A stretch of DNA of 6,589 bases from SHAN690 sp040905305 (GCA_040905305.1 JBBDRU010000149.1:1-6589); one strand, 5' to 3'; counted from the first letter of the stretch, positions 1 to 6,589 are shown. Notes: a model not told the origin generated them from the sequence alone. Numbers and translations are program-made.

Positions 1-1083
1 AGTCCCATACGTCAATTACTCAGTCCCAGCAAAATATTTATACCAGTAGGTATAGGTCTGGCTATTGTTGCGTTTTTCTTAATAAGAGACTATAACGCAC
101 AGCGAGATGCGTTGGAAATGATAAGCTGGACATGGAAATCTACCGTCTGGTTCACCATTGCACTTATAATGGTGGCGTTGCGAGATGTTGGCTACATGAT
201 TCGAATTCGAATCTTAACAGATAAGCAGCTTAATTGGCGGCAGGCATTTGATGTAATTATGCTCTGGGAGTTTGCCTCTTCGGTTACGCCAAGTATTGTT
301 GGCGGGTCAAGCGTGGCTATTTTTATAGTTAACCGAGAAAAAATACCTCTAGGAAGAAGCACGGCTGTTGTAATGATAACGGCTTTTTTGGATGAGTTGT
401 TCTATGTGCTGATGGTTCCGGCTCTGCTACTTATTGTTGGGGTTAATGAATTGTTTCCGCTGGCGATGCAAAGGGAGTTTTTTGGCTTTACCCTGGGTGC
501 GCGAGAGATTTTTGTGGTGGGCTATGTATTCATCTTAATGCTTATATCGCTGATTTGGTTGGCGATTTTCAGGTTTCCAATTGTAGCCAAGCGATTTTTA
601 GTTGCGGTTTTTTCTTTGAGCTTTTTAAAGCGATGGAGAAAAGGAGCCGTAGAAACAGGTAATGATTTGATTATAACGAGCGCAGAGCTTAAAACCAAGC
701 CCTTTTCATTTTGGTTAAAAGCCTTTGTGGCCACATTCCTTTCATGGACAGCTCGGTTTTGGGTCGTGAATTTCCTTATCCTTTCTTTCACCGTAATCGA
801 TATTTCTTTGCTCGATCACTTCCTCATTTACGCACGACAGTTGGTTATGTGGGTAATCTTGCTGATCTCGCCTACGCCTGGTGGAAGCGGTGTGGCTGAA
901 GTGGCGTTCAGCGGCTTTCTAAAAGAGTTTATATCACCGGCCTCGCTCGCCATCTCTATTGGTGTTTTATGGCGAATTGTAAGTTACTATCCCTATCTGC
1001 TTATGGGAGCAATTATTCTACCGCGTTGGATACAAAGGGTGTATTTAGGTAGAAAGCTCATAAAGTTTAAGGAGCCGAATTAG
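1..1083 (+). CDS. UPF0104 / LPG-synthase-TM (flippase-like) integral membrane protein, 5'-partial
   Basis: This is an inner-membrane protein of the UPF0104 family, related to the membrane part of MprF and to YbhN/AglD-type proteins. The frame is open from base 1 to the TAG at 1081-1083, giving 360 visible residues. No ATG, GTG or TTG precedes the TTG at 112, which lies after a complete hydrophobic helix (visible residues 12-28), so the true start is off the left edge and probably only a short N-terminus is missing. About seven or eight hydrophobic segments are visible, near residues 12-28, 45-66, 85-110, 121-147, 170-190, 238-268, 276-295 and 315-342. Two family-type motifs stand out: TPSIVGGSS at 96-104 and PTPGGSGVAE at 291-300, the latter resembling the PtPGGlGvvE signature. 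No aminoacyl-transferase domain follows, so this is the stand-alone membrane form. Family members are linked to lipid translocation or modification, but the substrate here is unknown. The gene is convergent with the next one and overlaps it by 17 bp. Confidence 0.88.
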   Translation, partial: SPIRQLLSPSKIFIPVGIGLAIVAFFLIRDYNAQRDALEMISWTWKSTVWFTIALIMVALRDVGYMIRIRILTDKQLNWRQAFDVIMLWEFASSVTPSIVGGSSVAIFIVNREKIPLGRSTAVVMITAFLDELFYVLMVPALLLIVGVNELFPLAMQREFFGFTLGAREIFVVGYVFILMLISLIWLAIFRFPIVAKRFLVAVFSLSFLKRWRKGAVETGNDLIITSAELKTKPFSFWLKAFVATFLSWTARFWVVNFLILSFTVIDISLLDHFLIYARQLVMWVILLISPTPGGSGVAEVAFSGFLKEFISPASLAISIGVLWRIVSYYPYLLMGAIILPRWIQRVYLGRKLIKFKEPN

Positions 1084-1453
1084 CCCGTTCAAAAACTATG
1101 GTAATTTGACGCTTTGGTTTTGTTGCAGAGTTCTTCCATTTCATTTCATCTCCGTTCATTTCAACTTTCCAAGTGATAGTTTTATGTTCTTTACTTACCA
1201 TTAATGCTTGGGAAGACTCGTCAATGCTCCACGCTGCTTCTGAAGGAATCAAATCTGAATGCTGACTGTAAAGCATTTGGTCTGAATGCAATTCAAGGGT
1301 CGCTTGATGACCGGTTTCTTTGCTTTCAACAACCCTCTTACCTTCAGTAATGGATTGCACCTCCCATCTGCTCACCAGGTCATCAGAAAGCGATTGACAG
1401 TTGGTGACAACAGGTAATAGGCTAATAAAAAGGAAGAGAGCAAATGATTTCAT
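1067..1453 (-). CDS. Small secreted lipocalin-like protein, possible lipoprotein
   Basis: This encodes a 128-residue exported protein of unknown specific function. Residues 1-18 form a short signal peptide (Lys at position 2, hydrophobic core FALFLFISLLPVV). It is followed by VTNC with Cys19, a loose lipobox that could allow lipidation, although Asn at -1 is unusual and ordinary signal-peptidase I cleavage near here is possible. The mature part has a W-x-V start (W30 EVQSI), then alternating short strands (ATLELHSD at 51-58, AAWSIDES at 73-80, TITWKVEMN at 92-100, ITIVFE at 117-122). This looks like the small lipocalin-like beta-barrel proteins common in Bacteroidota; the assignment rests on pattern only. 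The ATG at 1453 is 16 bp from an exact TAnnTTTG -7 box and opens directly into the signal peptide, which supports this start. The stop codon lies inside the 3' end of the convergent membrane-protein gene. It appears to be a single-gene transcript, because the upstream minus-strand gene ends at a strong terminator. Confidence 0.78.
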   Translation of the reverse strand: MKSFALFLFISLLPVVTNCQSLSDDLVSRWEVQSITEGKRVVESKETGHQATLELHSDQMLYSQHSDLIPSEAAWSIDESSQALMVSKEHKTITWKVEMNGDEMKWKNSATKPKRQITIVFERANSAP

Positions 1454-1469
1454 GGGTTTGGATTTCGGT

Positions 1470-1477
1470 CAAAATTA
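1470..1477 (-). promoter_or_regulatory. Candidate Bacteroidota -7 box for the lipocalin-like gene
   Basis: On the minus strand these bases read TAATTTTG, an exact match to the Bacteroidota sigma-ABfr -7 consensus TAnnTTTG. The box ends 16 bp before the ATG at 1453, implying a very short leader. I do not see a TTG (-33 element) at the usual distance upstream, so this is a half-supported promoter. Confidence 0.45.
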
Positions 1478-1528
1478 ACGCTCGTTTTCCTAATGACGCA
1501 TTTTGTTGAATACCGATGGCGCTAAATG

Positions 1529-1571
1529 AAAAAAAACCTTGTTCAGACGATGAGGCCGAACAAGGTTTTTT
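1529..1571 (-). terminator. Strong Rho-independent terminator after the choice-of-anchor I gene
   Basis: A perfect 14-bp inverted repeat pairs 1531-1544 with 1558-1571 around a 13-base loop. Read on the minus strand, the hairpin starts 27 bases past the stop codon of the 752-residue gene and ends in eight consecutive T residues (complement of the A run at 1529-1536), so it fits termination of that gene. The A/T ends of the stem give six T residues on the plus strand as well, so it may also stop plus-strand read-through from the left, although no plus-strand gene ends nearby. Confidence 0.85.
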
Positions 1572-1597
1572 CGATTGATTAGTGAATGAATCCAGGT

Positions 1598-3856
1598 TTA
1601 TCGCTTTACGAAGGATTTAGTCTCACCTAAATCATTGCTGATAAAGTAAACACCAGGGGTTAGAGAACGGGTGTCAATCACATTTGTGTTTTTATTAACC
1701 GATGTAATGCGTCCGCTCAAATCTGTGATGCGGTAATTTCCTTTGATGCTCATCTTCAAAATATCAGAAGTTGGATTAGGATATACGTTCCATGCCTTTT
1801 TGCCCTTCACCTCTTCTGAACCAACGATTCCAGATAGTTCAAACACGGATACCGTTCCGCTAACTTCATTTGATGTGATCAAATAGAATTTGCCATCTGG
1901 GCTTGCAGCGCTGTCGATCATAATTACGTCTTCACATCCTAAATCACCAACCGCTGCAGTAGTAGGGTCTTCTACCGAAAAATCCCGGTTGTTGATATAA
2001 GTTACATGCTCGGCATTTGCTGGGTCAGTGATGTCATACATCATTACACCTCCAATGCGTTCTAATCCGATAAAGGCATAAACCTTGTCACCGATTACAC
2101 CAACGGCAATGGCTTCCGGCTCCGGACCTTTTGCGTCAGATCGACTATCGAAATCATCGTTTTCATCATTCCCTGAATTGAAATCATCAGGAAAAGCATC
2201 TGCTGTTATTTGCTCAAAATCATCACCGGAATCAAAAACGATGTTTCCATCGGTATCCCAAATGGTAAAAGACCGGGCACCATATGTATAGATTTCATCA
2301 AAATCACCATCACCATCCGTGTCGCCCATAGAAGTTGTAATGTTAATTCTACCCCCATTTTCATCTTCTTGCAATGTTGCTGCATCAGGAAAAGCGGTTG
2401 GGTCAAGTGTTACGTCTTTCAATCGGGCTTCTTCAGAATAGCCATCATAATCTCTTGCATCGCCTTCATTTGCCGTCAGGATGTAAGTATTACCACCAAT
2501 TTCAACGCCAGTTATGGCATCGGGTAAGTAAAGACCTCTGAAGGGGTAAGTTGTAATATTTATTTCGTCATCTCGGTCGCTTGCATCTATGCCATTGCTG
2601 CTTACGGAATGATCTTTCCATCCTAATGGTAGCATATTGGTGATGCTTGCATTTGAAAGGTTTACTACAGCTAAGGCATTGTTTTCTTGCAAACAAACGT
2701 ATGCAGTGATGTTATCAGAAGAAATGGTTACATATTCGGGCTCGAAATTGCTTGCATCACTGTGCATGCCCGAAATCATGATATCATCAATTTGCCACAA
2801 TGCTCCGGTTCCTCCGACAGTTCCGGTGGTTTTGTATAAGAAGGCAATGGAAACCTCACCACCAGAAATATATGAGGTGATGTCAACATCTCCTGAGTTG
2901 GTGTCTAAATAACTTCCCGGTGACCAAATGGCTTGGGCAGTAAGTGTGTCCCAGCTTGCAGTGGTGGGATTGCCCATTCCATTATAATCGCTGGAAATAA
3001 GAAGGTCAAGTGAACCACCTGAGAAATTTTTGGCGCTATAAAAGCTCACAGATGCTTCCGTGAAGTTTGAAATGTCAACAGGTTCAGAAATCAACCAATC
3101 AATACTGTTTGTGTCATCACCAAACCCATTTGCTTCAGCAAAATAGTCGTCATTAAAATTGTCATAATACCATTCGTCAGTACTCAACTCATTAAACGTT
3201 GTGAAGCTGTTTAGTGCTAAAGCAGTGTCTTGGAAATCTTCAAAAAAGGCGGGAATTGATTCGGGGCCAAAAATCCTTACACCGGCTAAAGAACCTGTGT
3301 ATGAACCTATTTCTAAAATCGTAACATCGCCTTGCGTAACGTTGGCTGCACCGGCAGAAACGTCAACAATCGTAACAGACCCAACCGGGTCAAACGTCCA
3401 ATCATCATTGGGCTCCCCCTCACATGCAGCTACTACTTGGTTTCCATCATGCGTCCAGGTCAACATATCAGGAAGGTATCCTGCTTCCACCTGAGCTAAA
3501 AAGTTGCCTTCATGATCGAAGAACACAATTTTACCGGGAGCCTCATCAACTTCAACAGCCGCTGCAATGATGCCATCGAATGCCGAAACGCTGTTTATTC
3601 CGTCACCATATAAAGAAATGTCAATTGTGCCTAATAGGCTTAGAGAAGCTGGATCAGAAAAGTCTAGAATTCCAATACTGTTTTCATCAGAATTGCTGAA
3701 GAACAGTTTTTGACTGCCCTCGTCATAGGTGACGATTTCTGCAGCACCTTCATCAAAGATTCCAGTATTGTGGGTTGTAATGTGGTTTATTTCGATCTGT
3801 CCGAAAGAGACAAATCCAGCTATTACAGAGCTAAGAAGTAAGTAGATTTTTTTCAT
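1598..3856 (-). CDS. Choice-of-anchor I family beta-propeller protein with nested jelly-roll-like insert and T9SS type A sorting domain
   Basis: This is a 752-residue exported protein, expected at the cell surface or in the medium. Residues 1-19 are a signal peptide (MKKIYLLLSS start, FVSFG|Q cleavage region). Residues about 24-197 and 364-675 match the choice-of-anchor I (phytase/esterase-like propeller) family. Recognisable stretches are EGEP at 146-149, LQENNALAVV at 389-398, ASDRDDEIN at 425-433, TANEGDARDYDG at 461-472, GDTDGDGDFDEIY at 511-523, FDSGDDFEQITA at 541-552, GPEPEAIAVG at 577-586 and FIGLERIGGVM at 595-605. Residues about 204-363 are a foreign-looking insert resembling choice-of-anchor J / DUF5017 domains (DWLISEPVDIS at 253-263, WQIDDIMISG at 354-363). 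Residues about 683-752 are the T9SS type A sorting domain (NVYPNPTSD at 690-698, LTPGVYFIS at 732-740, basic C-terminal KR). The DTDGDGDFDE loop at 512-521 looks calcium-binding. Enzymatic activity is not established for the family from sequence. It ends at a strong terminator and starts 139 bp downstream of the barrel-protein gene. Confidence 0.92.
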   Translation of the reverse strand: MKKIYLLLSSVIAGFVSFGQIEINHITTHNTGIFDEGAAEIVTYDEGSQKLFFSNSDENSIGILDFSDPASLSLLGTIDISLYGDGINSVSAFDGIIAAAVEVDEAPGKIVFFDHEGNFLAQVEAGYLPDMLTWTHDGNQVVAACEGEPNDDWTFDPVGSVTIVDVSAGAANVTQGDVTILEIGSYTGSLAGVRIFGPESIPAFFEDFQDTALALNSFTTFNELSTDEWYYDNFNDDYFAEANGFGDDTNSIDWLISEPVDISNFTEASVSFYSAKNFSGGSLDLLISSDYNGMGNPTTASWDTLTAQAIWSPGSYLDTNSGDVDITSYISGGEVSIAFLYKTTGTVGGTGALWQIDDIMISGMHSDASNFEPEYVTISSDNITAYVCLQENNALAVVNLSNASITNMLPLGWKDHSVSSNGIDASDRDDEINITTYPFRGLYLPDAITGVEIGGNTYILTANEGDARDYDGYSEEARLKDVTLDPTAFPDAATLQEDENGGRINITTSMGDTDGDGDFDEIYTYGARSFTIWDTDGNIVFDSGDDFEQITADAFPDDFNSGNDENDDFDSRSDAKGPEPEAIAVGVIGDKVYAFIGLERIGGVMMYDITDPANAEHVTYINNRDFSVEDPTTAAVGDLGCEDVIMIDSAASPDGKFYLITSNEVSGTVSVFELSGIVGSEEVKGKKAWNVYPNPTSDILKMSIKGNYRITDLSGRITSVNKNTNVIDTRSLTPGVYFISNDLGETKSFVKR

Positions 3857-3995
3857 AACATGAATTTATTTTGTTCATGCAAAGCTGCCTTACTAACCTA
3901 GAAATGCATTTACCCGAAGGTTATGCTTAAGCCATAAAAGTTTAAGAAGAAAATAAATGAATTGTTACCTACATTAAGCGAATGTTTTTTTCATT

Positions 3996-4712
3996 CTAAA
4001 AGGGTACAATGGAAATTCCAATGGACAGTGCGTTTTGCTGAGAAGTGCTGTTGCCTGACTCGAAGAATGGAGTAAGGGAATAAAAGGCAGATAGCATTAC
4101 GCTACCATAACCTACACGTGCGCTAACCCCATATCGCCATTGTGAGATATGAGGGTAGTCATAGGTTTTAACTTTAATATCCTGATTGTTGATGAGCTTT
4201 TCGTGAGCCTGTATGAGATAACCCACTTTACCTCCTATGGCAAACTTCCAGCGTTGGCCTTTTGGGTTTTCGTTGGTCCTAAACCTCACTTCAATTGGGA
4301 TATCCACATAGTTTACCGAGATTTTACCTCGATCGAGTATGGTATCACCGACCACATTGAATGCTGAATAATTAACTCCTCCGGAGTCATAGCGATTGAC
4401 AATTGAATTGAGGTAGTAATTGTGAGACTGAAAGCCTAAACCAATAGCACCACTCACATTTCCATTCCTATTTAATGGATAATCATAAAGCAAACCTAAG
4501 TTGATTCCTCTACCATACCATTTTTGCTCTACACCGTTGGGTGTGCCTAAAAGGCGTTCCCACGTTAAGTCTATCATCAACAAATCTTGATGAGGTCGCT
4601 TGTTGTTGTCCTCTTCTACCTGATTGCTGTCTATCTTCAGTTCCTGCGATAAGCCAATAACAGGAGCGAACAAAAAAAATACTAGGATAAAATGGAGTGA
4701 ATTCTTTAGCAT
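3996..4712 (-). CDS. PorT-like outer-membrane beta-barrel protein
   Basis: This is a 238-residue outer-membrane protein of the PorT / OMP_b-brl type. Residues 1-22 or so are a signal peptide (MLKNS, then hydrophobic FILVFFLFAPVIGLSQ). The mature protein has amphipathic strands typical of small barrels: GINLGLLYDYPL at 69-80, GAIGLGFQSHNYYLN at 88-102, ISVNYVDIPIEVRFR at 131-145, KFAIGGKVGYLI at 156-167, YGVSARVGYG at 194-203 and VMLSAFYSLTPFF at 205-217. It ends in ALSIGISIVPF with a C-terminal Phe, as expected of a BAM recognition signal. The YVDIPIEVRF motif resembles the YLEIPLLLKY-type strand of the family. The frame stays open upstream to an ATG at 4769, but the 19 extra residues are basic and precede the signal peptide, and an exact -7 box lies between the two ATGs, so I chose 4712. 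No ligand or partner can be inferred. Its neighbours are exported proteins, consistent with an envelope role. Confidence 0.85.
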   Translation of the reverse strand: MLKNSLHFILVFFLFAPVIGLSQELKIDSNQVEEDNNKRPHQDLLMIDLTWERLLGTPNGVEQKWYGRGINLGLLYDYPLNRNGNVSGAIGLGFQSHNYYLNSIVNRYDSGGVNYSAFNVVGDTILDRGKISVNYVDIPIEVRFRTNENPKGQRWKFAIGGKVGYLIQAHEKLINNQDIKVKTYDYPHISQWRYGVSARVGYGSVMLSAFYSLTPFFESGNSTSQQNALSIGISIVPF

Positions 4713-4730
4713 TGTCTTATTTTTCAGCGG

Positions 4731-4738
4731 CAAATGTA
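4731..4738 (-). promoter_or_regulatory. Candidate Bacteroidota -7 box for the beta-barrel gene
   Basis: On the minus strand these bases read TACATTTG, an exact TAnnTTTG match. The box ends 18 bp before the ATG at 4712, similar to the spacing seen for the lipocalin-like gene. The closest upstream TTG is 28 bp away, longer than the usual spacing, so the -33 element is weak or absent. Its position argues against translation starting at the upstream in-frame ATG at 4769. Confidence 0.5.
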
Positions 4739-4799
4739 AGGCTTGCAGCGTAAGTCTTCTTTTGTGCAACGTTCTAAATGAGATTTACGTCTATACAAC

Positions 4800-6589
4800 A
4801 TGAAAACTCCAATGCAGAAACTTGGAATAGCCCTTGCTTTAAGCCTTTCGCCATCTTTAGTCACCCAAGCGCAGTTTAACTTGGGATTTGAGCTTTACAA
4901 CGATATTAAGGTCGTTCAGAACAACGATACATTAGCTCATCCGTGGGTTGGCGGCTTAAACAACCCGCAGTTTTCTTCAATAGATATTGACCTTGACGGA
5001 CACCATGATATCGTTGCCTATGAGCGTGATGGAGAAGTTTATCGCGTTTTTATTTGGGAGGAAGGGGTTTCCTATCGATCTGACTTCACCTCCCATAAAG
5101 CTTTGCCAAAGGTTAGAGGAAGCTTTGCGCTATTTAGAGATTATAACGAAGATGGAAAACAGGACTTGTTTAGTGTTGGTTACAATAACCAAGGTATCAA
5201 TGTGCACCTCAACACGAGCGAGTCTGAAGTATCTTTCACACAAATGACAGAAAACCTTCGGTTTAGACACCCAGGCAGTGGTTATTTATATTCTTATTTT
5301 CCAGCGAACGATTTGCCTGGAATTGCTGATTTTAATGGTGATGGTGACTTGGATATTATTGTTCAAGGCCAAACCGGGGTGTTGGATTATCCGGCACTGC
5401 TGTATTTTGAAAACCAGTCGCAGGAGCTTTACGGTCATAGCGATAGTCTTGCTTATGAGTTGGTTAATCCTTGTTGGGGAAAAATCAGAGAATTTGTTAA
5501 TGATGCTGGTTGGACGGAGTATATATGTGACACAAACAGGTCAGGCAACAGAGGTTCAAGACATGGCGGAACCACCCTCACACCAATAGACTTAAACGGT
5601 GATGGAGCAATGGATTTATTAACCGGAGATGCTTATAGCGGCAACATGCAGTCATTGATCAATACCAGCACGAGTGTGGATGCTGTTGTTGATTTGTCGC
5701 TTTCAGACTCGACTTACCCTAGCTATGATGACCCAATTTTTGTTCCAACACTTCCTGCTGCCTTTTTTGAAGATATAGATCATGATGGAGAAAAAGACTT
5801 AATAGCAGCACCAAATCAACTAACCGCTATTGCAACCTTTTATTTGGACACATCCATCAATACCAATGTCGATTGGTACTATAAAAACGTTGGAACTACT
5901 GCACATCCTGATTTTAAACTTCAGGAGAAGGGTTTCTTTTCTGGCAAGATGATAGATGTAGGGTCTAAGTCAATGCCTGCATTGGCAGACATTAATGGTG
6001 ATGGCTTGTTAGATCTATTAGTAGGCAATGAAGGATTTACAGCCTACGGTGGATCGGCAGCAGCTTCTCTGACTTTATACCTAAATGTTGGTGATATTGA
6101 AAATCCCGTTTTTGAGTTGGTTGATAAGGACTTTTTGGATATATCAGAGTTTGGGTTTGGCTTTGTGCACCCTGCTTTGGCGGATCTAGACGGTGACGGG
6201 GATTATGATCTGCTCATCGGAGAAGACCAGGGGATGTTGCATTATTTCAAAAACCGCGGAACACCTGAGATACATGATTTCCATCTGACTGAACCTGAGT
6301 TTGCTAATATCGATGTGGACTTGAGTGCTCATCCGCAGTTTTTCGATGTTAATCTGGATGGAGCTCCTGATTTACTTGTCGGAGATTATTATGGTCGCAT
6401 CCAGTATTTTGAAAATGCTGGAACTCCTTCAGAGCCTGACTTTAGTAAAAACCCGACCGTTGAAAAGGTAGGCGATCTTTTAACGTTTCATGCTCATGGA
6501 GGGGAGAGCACCCCAATGCTGACCAGAAAATTGGACAGCCTTGGATCTAACCTGTATTTGTTGCAAAGCAATGCCGATGGCGTTATTCT
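4800..6589 (+). CDS. Secreted FG-GAP/VCBS repeat protein, 3'-partial
   Basis: The frame from the ATG at 4800 is open for 596 codons to the right edge with no stop, so the C-terminus is missing. Residues 1-24 are a signal peptide (hydrophobic core LGIALALSL, cleavage at TQA|Q); the ATG at 4812 is an alternative start four codons later. Eight FG-GAP/VCBS-type repeats follow, each marked by an Asp-rich loop of D-x-[DN]-x-D-G-x-x-D form at residues 62-70, 114-122, 177-185, 264-272, 325-333, 397-405, 462-470 and 516-524, then a hydrophobic strand such as DLLVG. Such repeats fold as beta-propeller blades and bind calcium; in Bacteroidota they occur on surface adhesins and other exported proteins. 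The only two cysteines (225 and 243) sit in the long insert between repeats 3 and 4. A T9SS sorting domain would be expected past the edge but cannot be seen. The gene is divergent from the barrel-protein gene, with an 87-bp shared upstream region. Confidence 0.9.
   Translation, partial: MKTPMQKLGIALALSLSPSLVTQAQFNLGFELYNDIKVVQNNDTLAHPWVGGLNNPQFSSIDIDLDGHHDIVAYERDGEVYRVFIWEEGVSYRSDFTSHKALPKVRGSFALFRDYNEDGKQDLFSVGYNNQGINVHLNTSESEVSFTQMTENLRFRHPGSGYLYSYFPANDLPGIADFNGDGDLDIIVQGQTGVLDYPALLYFENQSQELYGHSDSLAYELVNPCWGKIREFVNDAGWTEYICDTNRSGNRGSRHGGTTLTPIDLNGDGAMDLLTGDAYSGNMQSLINTSTSVDAVVDLSLSDSTYPSYDDPIFVPTLPAAFFEDIDHDGEKDLIAAPNQLTAIATFYLDTSINTNVDWYYKNVGTTAHPDFKLQEKGFFSGKMIDVGSKSMPALADINGDGLLDLLVGNEGFTAYGGSAAASLTLYLNVGDIENPVFELVDKDFLDISEFGFGFVHPALADLDGDGDYDLLIGEDQGMLHYFKNRGTPEIHDFHLTEPEFANIDVDLSAHPQFFDVNLDGAPDLLVGDYYGRIQYFENAGTPSEPDFSKNPTVEKVGDLLTFHAHGGESTPMLTRKLDSLGSNLYLLQSNADGVI
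4983..6371 (+). repeat. Eight degenerate FG-GAP/VCBS protein repeats
   Basis: The repeats are visible at protein level only. Calcium-loop starts fall at nucleotides 4983, 5139, 5328, 5589, 5772, 5988, 6183 and 6345, giving spacings of 52, 63, 87, 61, 72, 65 and 54 residues. The most regular copies read DFNGDGDLD, DLNGDGAMD, DINGDGLLD and DLDGDGDYD. The nucleotide copies have diverged, so recent duplication is not indicated. Confidence 0.75.

Noticed and set aside
112..120. TTG at 112 (or ATG at 118) as the start of the first gene
   Set aside because: The frame is open to base 1 and encodes a full hydrophobic helix upstream, matching the first membrane segment of the family, so the gene is cut by the window edge instead.
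2297..2320. Short atcacc-type simple repeat
   Set aside because: It is explained by the minus-strand coding of the Asp-Gly-rich calcium loop DTDGDGDFDE and is not an independent repeat element.
2085..3494. Several plus-strand open frames of 68-105 codons across the large minus-strand gene
   Set aside because: They lie antisense to a protein with clear family motifs throughout, and their translations show no recognisable domain or signal peptide; they are frame shadows.
3880..3887. CAGCTTTG (minus strand) as the promoter of the choice-of-anchor I gene
   Set aside because: It has a mismatch at the first, important T and no TTG upstream at a usable distance; too weak to list as a feature.
3980..3996. 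Hairpin gaatg-T7-cattc at the 3' end of the barrel gene
   Set aside because: The stem is only 5 bp and the T run is in the loop, not after the stem, so it does not look like an intrinsic terminator.
4757..4764. TTCTTTTG as a promoter box for the FG-GAP gene
   Set aside because: It has one mismatch to TAnnTTTG, and the only nearby TTG is 11 bp upstream, too close for a -33 element.
4713..4769. Upstream ATG at 4769 for the barrel protein
   Set aside because: It would add 19 mostly basic residues ahead of a good signal peptide and would place the -7 box inside the coding region.
4987..5589. Two plus-strand frames of 86 and 103 codons within the FG-GAP gene
   Set aside because: They are out of frame with the continuous 596-codon reading frame that carries signal peptide and repeats; they are shadows, not separate genes.

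Overview
The window reads as a chromosomal stretch from a member of the Bacteroidota, most likely a marine-type flavobacterium-like organism. Four things point there: a type IX secretion (T9SS) type A C-terminal sorting domain on the largest protein, a PorT-like outer-membrane beta-barrel protein, exact matches to the Bacteroidota -7 promoter box (TAnnTTTG) upstream of two genes, and little sign of Shine-Dalgarno sequences. Base composition is AT-leaning throughout and no gene stands out as foreign. The genus cannot be told from this window.

Layout, left to right. (1) Positions 1-1083, plus strand: a polytopic membrane protein of the UPF0104 / lysylphosphatidylglycerol-synthase-transmembrane (flippase-like) family, cut at its N-terminus by the window edge. 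(2) Positions 1067-1453, minus strand: a small secreted, lipocalin-like protein, possibly a lipoprotein, whose 3' end overlaps gene 1 tail to tail by 17 bp. (3) Positions 1454-1597: a gap with a promoter box for gene 2 and a strong intrinsic terminator (1529-1571) for gene 3. (4) Positions 1598-3856, minus strand: a 752-residue secreted choice-of-anchor I family beta-propeller protein with a T9SS sorting domain. Its propeller region is interrupted by an inserted jelly-roll-like (choice-of-anchor J / DUF5017-like) domain. (5) Positions 3996-4712, minus strand: a PorT-like outer-membrane beta-barrel protein. (6) Positions 4800-6589, plus strand: a secreted FG-GAP/VCBS repeat protein, divergent from gene 5, that runs off the right edge. 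It has eight visible Asp-rich calcium-binding-type loops.

Taken together this is a cell-envelope and surface neighbourhood: one inner-membrane protein, one periplasmic or lipoprotein candidate, one outer-membrane barrel, and two large exported proteins with calcium-loop motifs. Nothing shows that the five genes form one pathway. They lie in alternating orientations with separate signals, and only the two adjacent minus-strand genes (barrel then propeller, 139 bp apart with no convincing terminator between them) might share a transcript. I see no tRNA, rRNA, CRISPR array, insertion sequence, phage gene or defence system. Every gap between genes is shorter than 150 bp. The most distinctive item is the domain nested inside the choice-of-anchor I protein; I found no clear evidence of a wholly new multi-gene system.
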